Below, one piece after another: positions 56,280 to 64,000 of a stretch of DNA of 64,000 nt. Origin of the DNA: Dermatemys mawii (taxonomy: Eukaryota; Chordata; Testudines; Dermatemydidae); the NCBI GenBank assembly GCA_007922305.1, contig ML677455.1, forward strand, positions 1,075,021 to 1,139,020, in the 5' to 3' direction. Position 1 is the stretch's first letter. Each line of letters opens with the position of its first letter. The position numbers and the translations under genes were made by a program. Under the pieces are notes generated by a model. That model was given only the letters and a program-made list of their open reading frames with translations, was not told the DNA's origin and ran no database searches.

Positions 56280-58300
56280 GGTGGGTACTCGGCACATTAT
56301 GGAAACCAGGCCCCTTCAGTTTGTGCATTGAAAACCAGAGGCATTCAAAATTACTAGTAACTTTTAAAAAATAGAAGTGCACTGAAAAATATCTCACCGC
56401 CCCTCTCACTCCCCCCAGACATCTAAGAACAAAGCAAAGCACTTAAATTTACTCTTGCTCTGACTTTGTTCTGTGATTTTATTCCCCCAGGCCAGATATA
56501 ATTTTTATCAGTACAGATATCTAAAAAAGTTATTTCTAAGAAAACACTTAGAGAGGAATGGATTTCTGATCTTTCTCAGACCACGTCCTTCCTCCTCATC
56601 TGTCTTTTTCGCTCCCTCCCTCTCTGAGGCTTATAGCAAACAAATGACTTTAAAACACTGAGGCTTAATCCACGCCCCCTCTTCTTTAACTCTTTCTCTC
56701 TCTTCTCCATCCCACTCAGCCCCTCTCTCGCACAACCATTCACCCACCCACCTACAGAGTCACAGAAGAAATCAGCATGCAGAGTTCTTAACTTTACCCT
56801 CTCCTGAGCCAGCTTTGTTGCTCCCCATACGGATTCTCATTTTATGGGGAATCAATGATGCTTCAGATTCCCTCCCCATTTCTTGCTCTCCGGTGTCAGC
56901 TTAACTGTTGAAACCCCAGCAAACTCACAAGCTTTGGAAGATTTTCATTGGCAACTGAATCTCTGTTAAACAGCATGTTGTATCTCTACCTGGGTCAAAG
57001 AGTAGCTTAATTGTGCTAGTGTAATAAATGTACTATAACTCCATGACTGCCACCAACAGGACACTCAATAAAAATGTGCCATTTTCCACAATCAGGTCCT
57101 GCTTTTAATATCTAGATTTTGAAAAAAGTTAATAAGTAGATAAGAGGAACTTACATAGAATGGTAGTGTATTTGTTATAATCAACTCCTCTCTAGAATGC
57201 AGTTTACAGCATTCTGTTCATACTGATCTAAGCAGTATTACCTCTTGTTCATTCAAAGTGGCTCTATGAAGCACACATAATATTTCCTTTAAAATATATA
57301 AATATATTTTTGATGCTCAAATAGATATCAAATCATCAAGGCAAAAGAGTAAACAAGACAACACATATAGGCTTATCCCAGATATTATTATTCATCATCA
57401 TTAACAGGATATACTAATGAATGGATTATTTGTTGTGAAGAGCTTCAGAAGTAGAAACCACTTTCGCATGACAAAGTTTCTATCCCATGCCTATGATTCA
57501 TTCTACCAGGAGCTTCTCTTGTGTTATTGAAACCAGCAGGTCCAAAGTGGGAGAGTGACCAGTAGTTCAATGCATTAAAACACATTTTTAGCCACTGGTA
57601 ACAAATACCGAGCACATTACCTTCAGTTGTTTTTTTAAGCCCATTGTCCAGATTTATTCCAAGCAAACATGTTAATTTTTTTTTTAGTTAACAGAAGAGT
57701 CCATTCCTTCACATCTTCTGAAAAAACAACTTAATGTTAATACTTTATACTTTACTTAGTATCAATACTTTAATATTTAAAACAACTTAATTTTAATATT
57801 AGAAAATTTCTATTGGATAGGCAAAGCACTTTCCAAATTTACTGTATCATTTATTGCTATAAGAGGGGGGAAAGCCCCAAAAACAAAAAAATTCAGAGGA
57901 AAATTTGATTTTAAAACATCCAGAATTCAAAACCAAAGATAGTGGTGCAACAGTTGTAGAAGTACTAATTTATTTCAAAAGGACACTGCCATAGCAAAAT
58001 AAATTTGAAAAACCTCAGTTGTGCTAATAACTAGAGGATTAAAACGTTAAAAACTCAGTGTACTTTGTACTCTAGATATGTTCATGAGAGTATGTCCTCT
58101 GCGCTTCACTCATTTTAGGTGATAAAACAACAGTGGTGAATTTCACTTTTTGTCTAGTGGTTTCTCTTTTTTGGGGAGGGGGATCTCACACACTGTAACA
58201 ATGTTGGCTTGTTGCAATTCATGGCTCTCCAGGGGCACATATGAGGCATGGTCTACATTTAAAACTTATTTTGGCATAGGCCTGTCAGCTAGGAGCGTGA
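56280..58300. other. Intergenic, AT-rich, nothing assigned
   Basis: About 2 kb without a repeat I can name. Several short simple AT stretches near 57290 and 57760. Confidence 0.4.
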
Positions 58301-58303
58301 AAT

Positions 58304-58424
58304 AGGGTGACCAGACTGCAAATGTGAAAAATCAGGACAGGGGTGGTGGTAATAGGAACCTATATAAGAAAAAGGCACCAAGATCGGGACTGTCCGTATA
58401 AAATCAGGGCATCTGGTAACCTTA
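58304..58424. mobile_element. Short palindromic MITE 'gggtgaccag', copy 3
   Basis: It runs from agggtgaccagactgcaaat to gcatctggtaaccttag. Same orientation as the copy at 24878. It lies about 95 bp before the Penelope insertion. Confidence 0.85.
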
Positions 58425-58506
58425 GTGTGAAAACACCATTTTCTGACTGACATCGCTATACTGACAAACTCTTGGTGTCGATGCAGTGATGGCGTCAAAC
58501 GAGTGC

Positions 58507-58519
58507 TTCTGTTAGCATA
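58507..58519. repeat. Target-site duplication, left, of the Penelope insertion
   Basis: ttctgttagcata, identical to 60174-60186. Confidence 0.9.
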
Positions 58520-58709
58520 AGTGACAAAGAGTCCTGTGGCACCTTAAAGACTAGCTAAAGTATTAGAGCATAAGCTTTCATGGGCTAATACCCGCTTTGT
58601 CGAATGCAAGCAATGGAAGTATTCAGGGGCAGGAATAAATAAGAGGCAAGGGCCAGGTTAGAGATAACAATGTTATTCCAATCAGGCTAAACCAGCTTGT
58701 TATCTCTAA

Positions 58710-60044
58710 TCAGGGAGGATGAGGTCCTCCTCTAGCAGCTGGTCTGGAGGTGTGAACACCGAGAGAAGAGAAGCTGCTTTTGTAGTTAGCTAGCCACTCG
58801 TAGTCTTTGTTCAATCCTATATTGATGGTATCAGATTTGCAAATGAATTGCAGCTCTGCAGTTTCTCTTTGCAGTCTGGTCTTGAAGTTTTTTTGCTGCA
58901 ACATGGTGACGTTTAGATCTGCTATGGTGTGTCCAGCGAGGTTGAAGTGTTCTCCTTCAGGTTTTTGTATATTGCCATTCCTGATATCTGATTTGTGTCC
59001 ATTTATCCTTTTTCGTAGGGACTGTCCAGTTTGGCCGATGTACATAGCAGAGGGACAGTGCTGGCACATAATGGCATATATTACATTGGTAGATGTGCAG
59101 GTGAATGAACCAGTGATGATGTAGCTGATCTGGTTAGGTTCTGTGATGGTGTTGCTGGTGTGGAAATGTGGGCAGAGTTGGCATTGAGGTTTGTTGCATG
59201 GATTGGTTCCTGAGTTAGAGTTATTATGGCATGGTATGCTGTTGCTGGTGAGAATATGCTTGAGGTTGGCAAGTTGTCTGTGGGCGAGGACTGGCCTGCC
59301 TCCCAAAGCCTGTGAAAGTGAGGGATCGTTGTCCAGGATGGGTTGTAAATTACTGATAATGTGTTGGAGAGGTTTTAACTGAGGACTGTAGGTGAGGGCC
59401 AGTGGTGTTCTGTTGTTTTCTTTCTTGGGCTTGTCTTGCAGCAGCCGGCTTCTGGGTACACGTCTGGCTCTGTTGATCTGTGTCCTTATTTCCTTGTGCG
59501 GGTATTGTAGTTTTGAGAATGCTTGGTGAAGATCTTGTAGGTGTTGGTCTCTGTCTGAGGGGTTGGAGCAAATACGATTGTACCTCAGTGCTTGGCTGTA
59601 GACAATGGATCGTGTGGTGTGCCCGGGGTGGAAGCTGGTGGCATGAAGGTAGGCATAGCTGTCGGTAGGTTTTTGATAGAGGGTGGTGTTGATGTGGCCG
59701 TCATTAATTTGCACCGTGGTGTCTAGGAAGTGGACCTCCCGTGTAGACTGGTCCAGGCTGAGGTGGATGGTGGGGTGGAAGCTGTTGAAACTGTGGTGGA
59801 ATTCTTCCAGAGTTTCCTTCCAATGGGTCCAGATGATGAAGATGTCATCAATGTAGCGTAGATAGAGGAGGGGCGTGAGTGGACGAGAGTTGAGGAAGCA
59901 TTGTTGCAGGTCAGCCATAAAAATGTTGGCATACTGTGGGGCCATGCGGGTGCCCATAGCAGTGCCACTGGTCTGGAGGTATATATTGTCACCAAATTTG
60001 AAATAATTGTGTATGAGTATAAAGCCACAGAGCTCAGCAATCAC
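58710..60044 (-). CDS. Penelope-like reverse transcriptase/GIY-YIG endonuclease, C-terminal part
   Basis: An uninterrupted frame of 444 residues. The ATG taken as start is the first in the frame, but the element is 5' truncated, so the true N-terminus is missing. From N to C: the end of the reverse-transcriptase palm with TSGTAMGTRMAPQYANIF and the catalytic box YIDD (about residue 65); then thumb and a linker rich in basic residues; a Cys/His cluster CNKPQCQLCPHFH (about 285-297) as a likely zinc-binding motif; then a GIY-YIG-type nuclease around 320-345, with IYAIMC, CPSAMYIGQTGQSLRKRING and a downstream Glu (GEHFNLAGH region). Family proteins use this nuclease to cut the target and the RT to copy the RNA there. 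There is no stop or frameshift, so this piece could be young. The missing N-terminal RT motifs make autonomous activity unlikely for this copy. Confidence 0.92.
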   Translation of the reverse strand: MIAELCGFILIHNYFKFGDNIYLQTSGTAMGTRMAPQYANIFMADLQQCFLNSRPLTPLLYLRYIDDIFIIWTHWKETLEEFHHSFNSFHPTIHLSLDQSTREVHFLDTTVQINDGHINTTLYQKPTDSYAYLHATSFHPGHTTRSIVYSQALRYNRICSNPSDRDQHLQDLHQAFSKLQYPHKEIRTQINRARRVPRSRLLQDKPKKENNRTPLALTYSPQLKPLQHIISNLQPILDNDPSLSQALGGRPVLAHRQLANLKHILTSNSIPCHNNSNSGTNPCNKPQCQLCPHFHTSNTITEPNQISYIITGSFTCTSTNVIYAIMCQHCPSAMYIGQTGQSLRKRINGHKSDIRNGNIQKPEGEHFNLAGHTIADLNVTMLQQKNFKTRLQRETAELQFICKSDTINIGLNKDYEWLANYKSSFSSLGVHTSRPAARGGPHPP

Positions 60045-60079
60045 TTGTGCTGTGGCATCATCAGGGATACTGTTCCTGG

Positions 60080-60121
60080 CAGCTTGTATTTAAGGTGCCA
60101 CAGCTTGTATTTAAGGTGCCA
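60080..60121. repeat. 21-bp tandem duplication at the Penelope 5' end
   Basis: Two head-to-tail copies of cagcttgtatttaaggtgcc plus a, next to the inverted terminus. Confidence 0.9.
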
Positions 60122-60173
60122 CAGGACTCTTTGTCACTTCTGCAATTCCAGACTAACACGGCTACTTCTCTGA

Positions 60174-60186
60174 TTCTGTTAGCATA
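60174..60186. repeat. Target-site duplication, right, of the Penelope insertion
   Basis: ttctgttagcata, identical to 58507-58519. Confidence 0.9.
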
Positions 60187-60465
60187 GCTCATGGTGCTCA
60201 AGGAGGCAGTATTCCTACATCAGCAGAAAAACTCCTTCTGACAATATACGCTGTGTCTAACGAGGGGGCTATGGCGTCACAAGCTATGTAGCATAGACCT
60301 AGCCTCAATACAGAAATCATTGTTTCCTTTCTGAGGATGAATGTTGTCTGCAAAATGTTTCTATTTGTATTAAGTTTTGCTAAAAGGTCTTCTGTGATTC
60401 TTCTTTTTAAAGAATGACACCAAAATAAAACCTAAACTGAGCTGACATTCAATACTACGTTTGCA

Positions 60466-60489
60466 TGCGTGTGTATGTGTGTGTGTGTT
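60466..60489. repeat. (TG)n microsatellite
   Basis: tgcgtgtgtatgtgtgtgtg run. Confidence 0.85.
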
Positions 60490-60604
60490 TGTAAATATGA
60501 GAGAGAAAGAGGGTAGCACTGTCAAAAAAAACCAAACAAAACCACTTAGGCTAGTTAGTCTGTCATTCCCCATTGAAAGTTAATGGGTTTTATGGTCCCT
60601 AGTG

Positions 60605-60875
60605 GAGCTAGACCTGTGTTTTCATCCAAAATATTTTTGGCAAAAAAAAATATGCAAATTTGATAACCTTGAAACACTTTGAAAATTCATGTTGGCTTTG
60701 CCAAATGATTCATGTTGAAAACACAGGCAAAAAAAAAAAGCAAAGAAGTTCCAATTTTACAATTCAAAGCCACTTTTTCTTTCACGTCTTCAATTTTATT
60801 TAAAATTAAAAAAAAATCAATTTTTTAAAAACTTTGATTTGCCAATGTTGATTGAAAAACCAACCAACCAGAACT
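60605..60875. repeat. T/A-rich palindromic repeat family, copy 9
   Basis: agctagacctgtgttttcat, aaatatttttggcaaaaaaa, cactttgaaaattcatgttg and ctttgccaaatgattcatgt. Confidence 0.5.
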
Positions 60876-61009
60876 TAAGCTAACTCAATGTGAGGCGCTC
60901 TCAATCTCAGTCCACTCAATTGGACAGTTATGGAGTCACACACTCACAGGGAAAGTTTGTTCCTAACCCTCATAATGAAGCAGTTTGCCTTATTCTCTGA
61001 AGCCTCAGA

Positions 61010-61400
61010 ATCCACAGCCCTTATGTATTTTCATATAATCTATTGTAACTTTGAGTGTTCTCATTAAATCCATATAAATTAATGATGCTTTTCTGAAACT
61101 GCTGTTTGCCTCACTGACCATCTGGTGGCAATGAGTTCCACAGGTTAATCACACAATATGTAAAATATCATTTCCTTTTATTAGTCTTAAATTTAATGGC
61201 ATGCCACCTTATTCTTAGACTCAGACTATACAGGAGTATTCTGATCTACTCTTTCAACACTGATCGTATGTTCTGTCACTCCATCATATCCCCTCTCACA
61301 CATCTGCTCTCTATGCTAAAAACATATAAGGAGTCTTCCCATACCACTATTCAAAGACACAACTTGCTAGTTTATTGTTTGGTTATTAACTTACTTTTAT
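61010..61400 (-). mobile_element. CR1-type LINE remnant
   Basis: aatgagttccacaggttaat, atatcatttccttttattag, ttaatggcatgccaccttat and catcatatcccctctcacac resemble the reverse complement of the CR1 stretch seen at 10070-10310 (ggagttccacaggttg and the following boxes). Diverged; ends not placed. Confidence 0.55.
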
Positions 61401-61477
61401 TATCAGTTAACATAGCATAATTTGAAGAAACAATGCTGAGGTGTGGATTTGGGACCAGATGCTTAGTTTGTGTAAAT

Positions 61478-61703
61478 CAGGAGTTCTCAAACTGGGGGTC
61501 AGGACCCCTCAGGGGGTCACAAGGTTATTACATGGGGGGCGGGGGTCACGAGCTGTCAGCCTCCACCCCAAGCCCTGCTTTGCCTCCAGCATTTATAATA
61601 GTTGAAATGTAAAAAAAGTGTTATTAATTTATAAGGGGGTGGGTCACACTCAGAGACTTGCTATGTGAAAGGGGTCACCAGTACAAAAATTTGAGAACCT
61701 CTG
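61478..61703. mobile_element. Non-autonomous hAT transposon 'caggagttctcaaactg'
   Basis: The ends are caggagttctcaaactgggg and aaaaatttgagaacctctg, of the hAT cag-ggttctcaaa type. The exact 8-bp duplication gtgtaaat lies at 61470-61477 and 61704-61711. Internal gtcacaaggttatta and ggggtcaccagtac. 226 bp, non-coding. Confidence 0.92.
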
Positions 61704-61984
61704 GTGTAAATTGCTGTAGCTCTCATGACTTCACTCTACCTATGTTAATTTACACCCGCTGGAGATCTGGTTAGGAGTAAACATGAGCTGTGGAAGGCTG
61801 ACTGAACGAAATAAGCTCTGAGGAGGGACAGGAAAGTGATGAGTGAGGGTATAGGCTGGACTGGATTCCAAGCAGGGCACAAGAAAAAGCATGCCCACTT
61901 GTGAGGGGAGGTGTGGAACACAGGGTGCAGTAGGTGAGATGAAAGAAGAGCTCAAGGCAAGAGCAGAACTATGCAGAGCCTTGA

Positions 61985-62280
61985 CACCATGGAGAACAAT
62001 GGCTTTACAGGTAGAACATTGGCCTCAGATCCGGATTCAGTTCCCAGCCATTGACGTTCCTGTGTGAACATGGACAAATCATTTAATCTCTCTGTGTTTC
62101 AGTTCTCCATCTGTCAAATGGAGATAAACACTTCCTTTCTCTGTCTTGCTTATTTGGATTGTTAGCTCTTTCAGGCAAGGCATCTCACCATGTGCATTTA
62201 CAGCACCTAGAACTATGGGCAGCTGATCTCAGCTGGGGCCTCTAGGTGCTACTATAATAAAAGCACTAAACAACTTTTTT
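61985..62280 (+). repeat. MIR/core-SINE-like element, near full length
   Basis: The tRNA-like head ggctttacaggtagaacatt, atccggattcagttcccagc (B box-like), the core gacaaatcatttaatctctc, ttctccatctgtcaaatgga and the tail ggattgttagctctttcagg, ctaggtgctactataataaa are all present in order. Confidence 0.78.
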
Positions 62281-62284
62281 TCTG

Positions 62285-63530
62285 AAAAGCAGTGTGCTGA
62301 ATACACAGTGAGCCTAGTTCGCCAGAATCTAAATGTTATAAGAAGACTTCAAAGTCATCTTGTTAAACGGAAACCAATTTTCCCAACTCAAAATATTGTG
62401 GGTTTTTTTTTCTGTTTTACAAACCTTGGGTTCATACTGATTGTGTCACGAGAAAGCTCCCCACTCTCTCTGCATCAAATGCTGTGGAAAATTATCTATC
62501 ACATATTGCACCTCTAAGCGCTTCGTGAAAATGCAATCATTTCTGGAGACACACCAGAAACTTTCAAACCGATCTTTAATTTCAGAAAAAAAAAAGAAAA
62601 GCTCTGAGTTTCTACTTCGTTTTTATCTTCTGACGTCGGAAGCAGCAAAGCCATCTCTTTCCTTTCCTCCATGAAACAGTACGGTTCAGGGAATAAGAGA
62701 CTGGTTAATGAACCAGAGACATTAGAGAGGCCAAAGACCTATTAGATTAATTTTATGCTTCTCCCTCTTGCAATCTATGGCTTAGCTGGGTGCAAGCCAG
62801 CTCTGTATGAGTGACGGTTTGTAGGATGGTGTGCTTGATCGCTACTCCCGTTGTCTAGATTTGACTGTGTACCTGAGATGTTATTAAGGCTGCACAGTGC
62901 ATTATGGATCTCCTGAATCCCCCAATCCAACTGCTATGGCTTTGGATTGCGTATTATTGTTGACTCCATCTCACTGTTTTTATTTCGTCTCGACTAGACT
63001 GTAAGCCTCTTGGGACGTGCACGGTGTTTGTGGAAAGCTGCGAAGATGGTCAACATGTGTGCAAGTACTGGGGAGTAATATATGTCACCAACTCTTTCGT
63101 ATCATGGGGTTGTTCCCCACGATGCAGGCAGCCCTCATGCTTTTGATGTCCTGTTCCTCCCCATCCCACACAACAGCTCCTGGTCAGTGTGTCATGTGAA
63201 CTGCAGATGTCCCCACCTTCTGCTCCATGTGTGAGGCATGTTTTTTTGACCTGCCTTTTCTATTATGAACACAGAGCATCATGTACAGCTAACCTCCCTC
63301 TCTGAAACAATCCCCAAACCCTACCCTGCATGCACAGTTCTCCTCCTGTAGAGGGGGTGAGAGATACAGTGTTAGCCATATTGCTTAATGTGCCACAGGA
63401 AGGCACTCACAACTGCACTGACGAGAGAGGTATAAGAGCTGGTATAATACAGAACAGTGTTGCTCATTGTGCCCAATCCACAGAAAATGTGAGTCTGTTG
63501 TAGCTGCCACCCTGTGTGCCTGGCTCATTA
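62285..63530. other. Intergenic, nothing assigned
   Basis: Unique-looking sequence with no credible exon or named repeat. Confidence 0.4.
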
Positions 63531-63640
63531 TCTCAAGTTGAAGTAACTCATCTCTTTTGCTCTGGAGGTCCTCCGTTCAATCCCAGGTGTTGGCCTAGAT
63601 GACACCTGTCATGCTGGCATCACTGACTGCCAGCTCCCAA
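63530..63640 (+). repeat. tRNA-like SINE fragment
   Basis: caagttgaagtaactcatct, ggaggtcctccgttcaatcc and caggtgttggcctagatgac have a B-box-like gttcaatcc. Similar in style to 44962-45025. Confidence 0.4.
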
Positions 63641-63835
63641 CAAATGGTACCTCCTGAACTTCTCACTAACTCTTGAGTCCATTTTTACCAAGACAAGATT
63701 CCTATTCTTACTGCCCCAATTGGAGTGTGATCTTCCTAAAGACTTCAAGATGCATCACCTACAATAATGGAAATCAACAACAGAAAAGTCTGGGGGCTAA
63801 AAAGTGGCCATAACACTTTCTTCTTTGGAGACCAA

Positions 63836-64000
63836 AGATGGTCTCCTGGTTAAGATGCTAGACTGGGTCTCAGGAGGTCTGATTTGATTTATCAGCTCTG
63901 CCACATGCTTCCTGTGTGACCATTGTCAAGTCACTTAGGCACAGGTCTTCAAAGGTCCTTAGGGTTCCAAACTTCCATTGATTTCTTTTGTGGATCTGGC
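63836..64000 (+). repeat. MIR-like SINE followed by a palindromic motif, cut by the window end
   Basis: tctcctggttaagatgctag, ttatcagctctgccacatgc, tgtgtgaccattgtcaagtc are the MIR head and core. From 63938, ggcacaggtcttcaaaggtc, cttagggttccaaacttcca and ttgatttc are half of the motif found at 32922. Confidence 0.65.

Larger units (their letters stand above)
58520..60173 (-). mobile_element. 5'-truncated Penelope-like retroelement
   Basis: A 1654-bp insertion between perfect 13-bp duplications. Both ends carry the same sequence in opposite orientation: agtgacaaagagtcctgtgg at the left and its inverse ccacaggactctttgtcact at the right. This is the arrangement Penelope-like elements often show, with pieces of the terminal repeat inverted. 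Near the right end a 21-bp unit (cagcttgtatttaaggtgcc plus a) is repeated in tandem at 60080-60121. The body is one open frame on the - strand (see the CDS entry). The intact duplication and frame argue for a recent insertion. Confidence 0.93.

Noticed and set aside
59081..60040. Additional frames inside the Penelope element on both strands
   Set aside because: Shadows of the 444-codon frame; none shows a motif.
1..64000. CRISPR arrays, bacterial operons, phage or integron structures
   Set aside because: Nothing of the kind; all signals point to vertebrate nuclear DNA.

Overview
This window looks like nuclear DNA from a turtle, most likely a cryptodire. The evidence is the repeat content: a tRNA-headed SINE whose tail is the end of a CR1 LINE (the cryptodiran Pol III SINE layout), many CR1 LINE fragments, Penelope-like elements, hAT-type non-autonomous DNA transposons with 8-bp target duplications, large palindromic MITEs and solo LTRs. 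Introns are long, coding density is very low and there are no bacterial-style operons. Repeat families are named by recognition from memory, not by a database search.

The only host gene I can support is the 3' end of PKHD1 (fibrocystin) on the + strand. Its last five exons lie at 3096-3183, 8483-8590, 14041-14199, 15576-15719 and 22162-22511. The first starts in phase 0, all four introns between them are phase 1, and every junction has GT/AG ends, giving 282 in-frame residues to a TGA stop. They encode the last extracellular segment, one transmembrane helix, a basic juxtamembrane stretch resembling the ciliary-targeting sequence known from mouse fibrocystin, and a cytoplasmic tail of about 171 residues.

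Layout: 1-22.5 kb is PKHD1 introns and exons, with hAT elements (1.2, 3.7 kb), CR1 fragments (7.7, 9.8, 11.3, 19.7 kb), a solo LTR (12.4-13.2 kb) and several MITEs. From 22.5 to 64 kb I see no host gene. That stretch holds CR1 fragments (23.1, 23.9, 36.5 kb), hAT elements (35.6, 48.0, 61.5 kb), palindromic MITEs (25.6, 28.7, 48.4, 55.1 kb), an LTR-like block (40.2-41.1 kb), tandem SINEs with a solo LTR inside the second (45.0-46.2 kb), and a 1.65-kb Penelope-like insertion at 58.5-60.2 kb with an uninterrupted 444-codon frame and a perfect 13-bp target duplication. From what I know of mammalian synteny, the region beyond the PKHD1 3' end is a gene-poor interval toward TFAP2B/TFAP2D, which fits the lack of genes here.

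I found no new multi-gene system. The most informative observations are the Penelope insertion, the two solo LTRs with intact 5-bp duplications, an inverted templated duplication at a CR1 5' junction, and the ciliary-targeting motif, which keeps only one cysteine.
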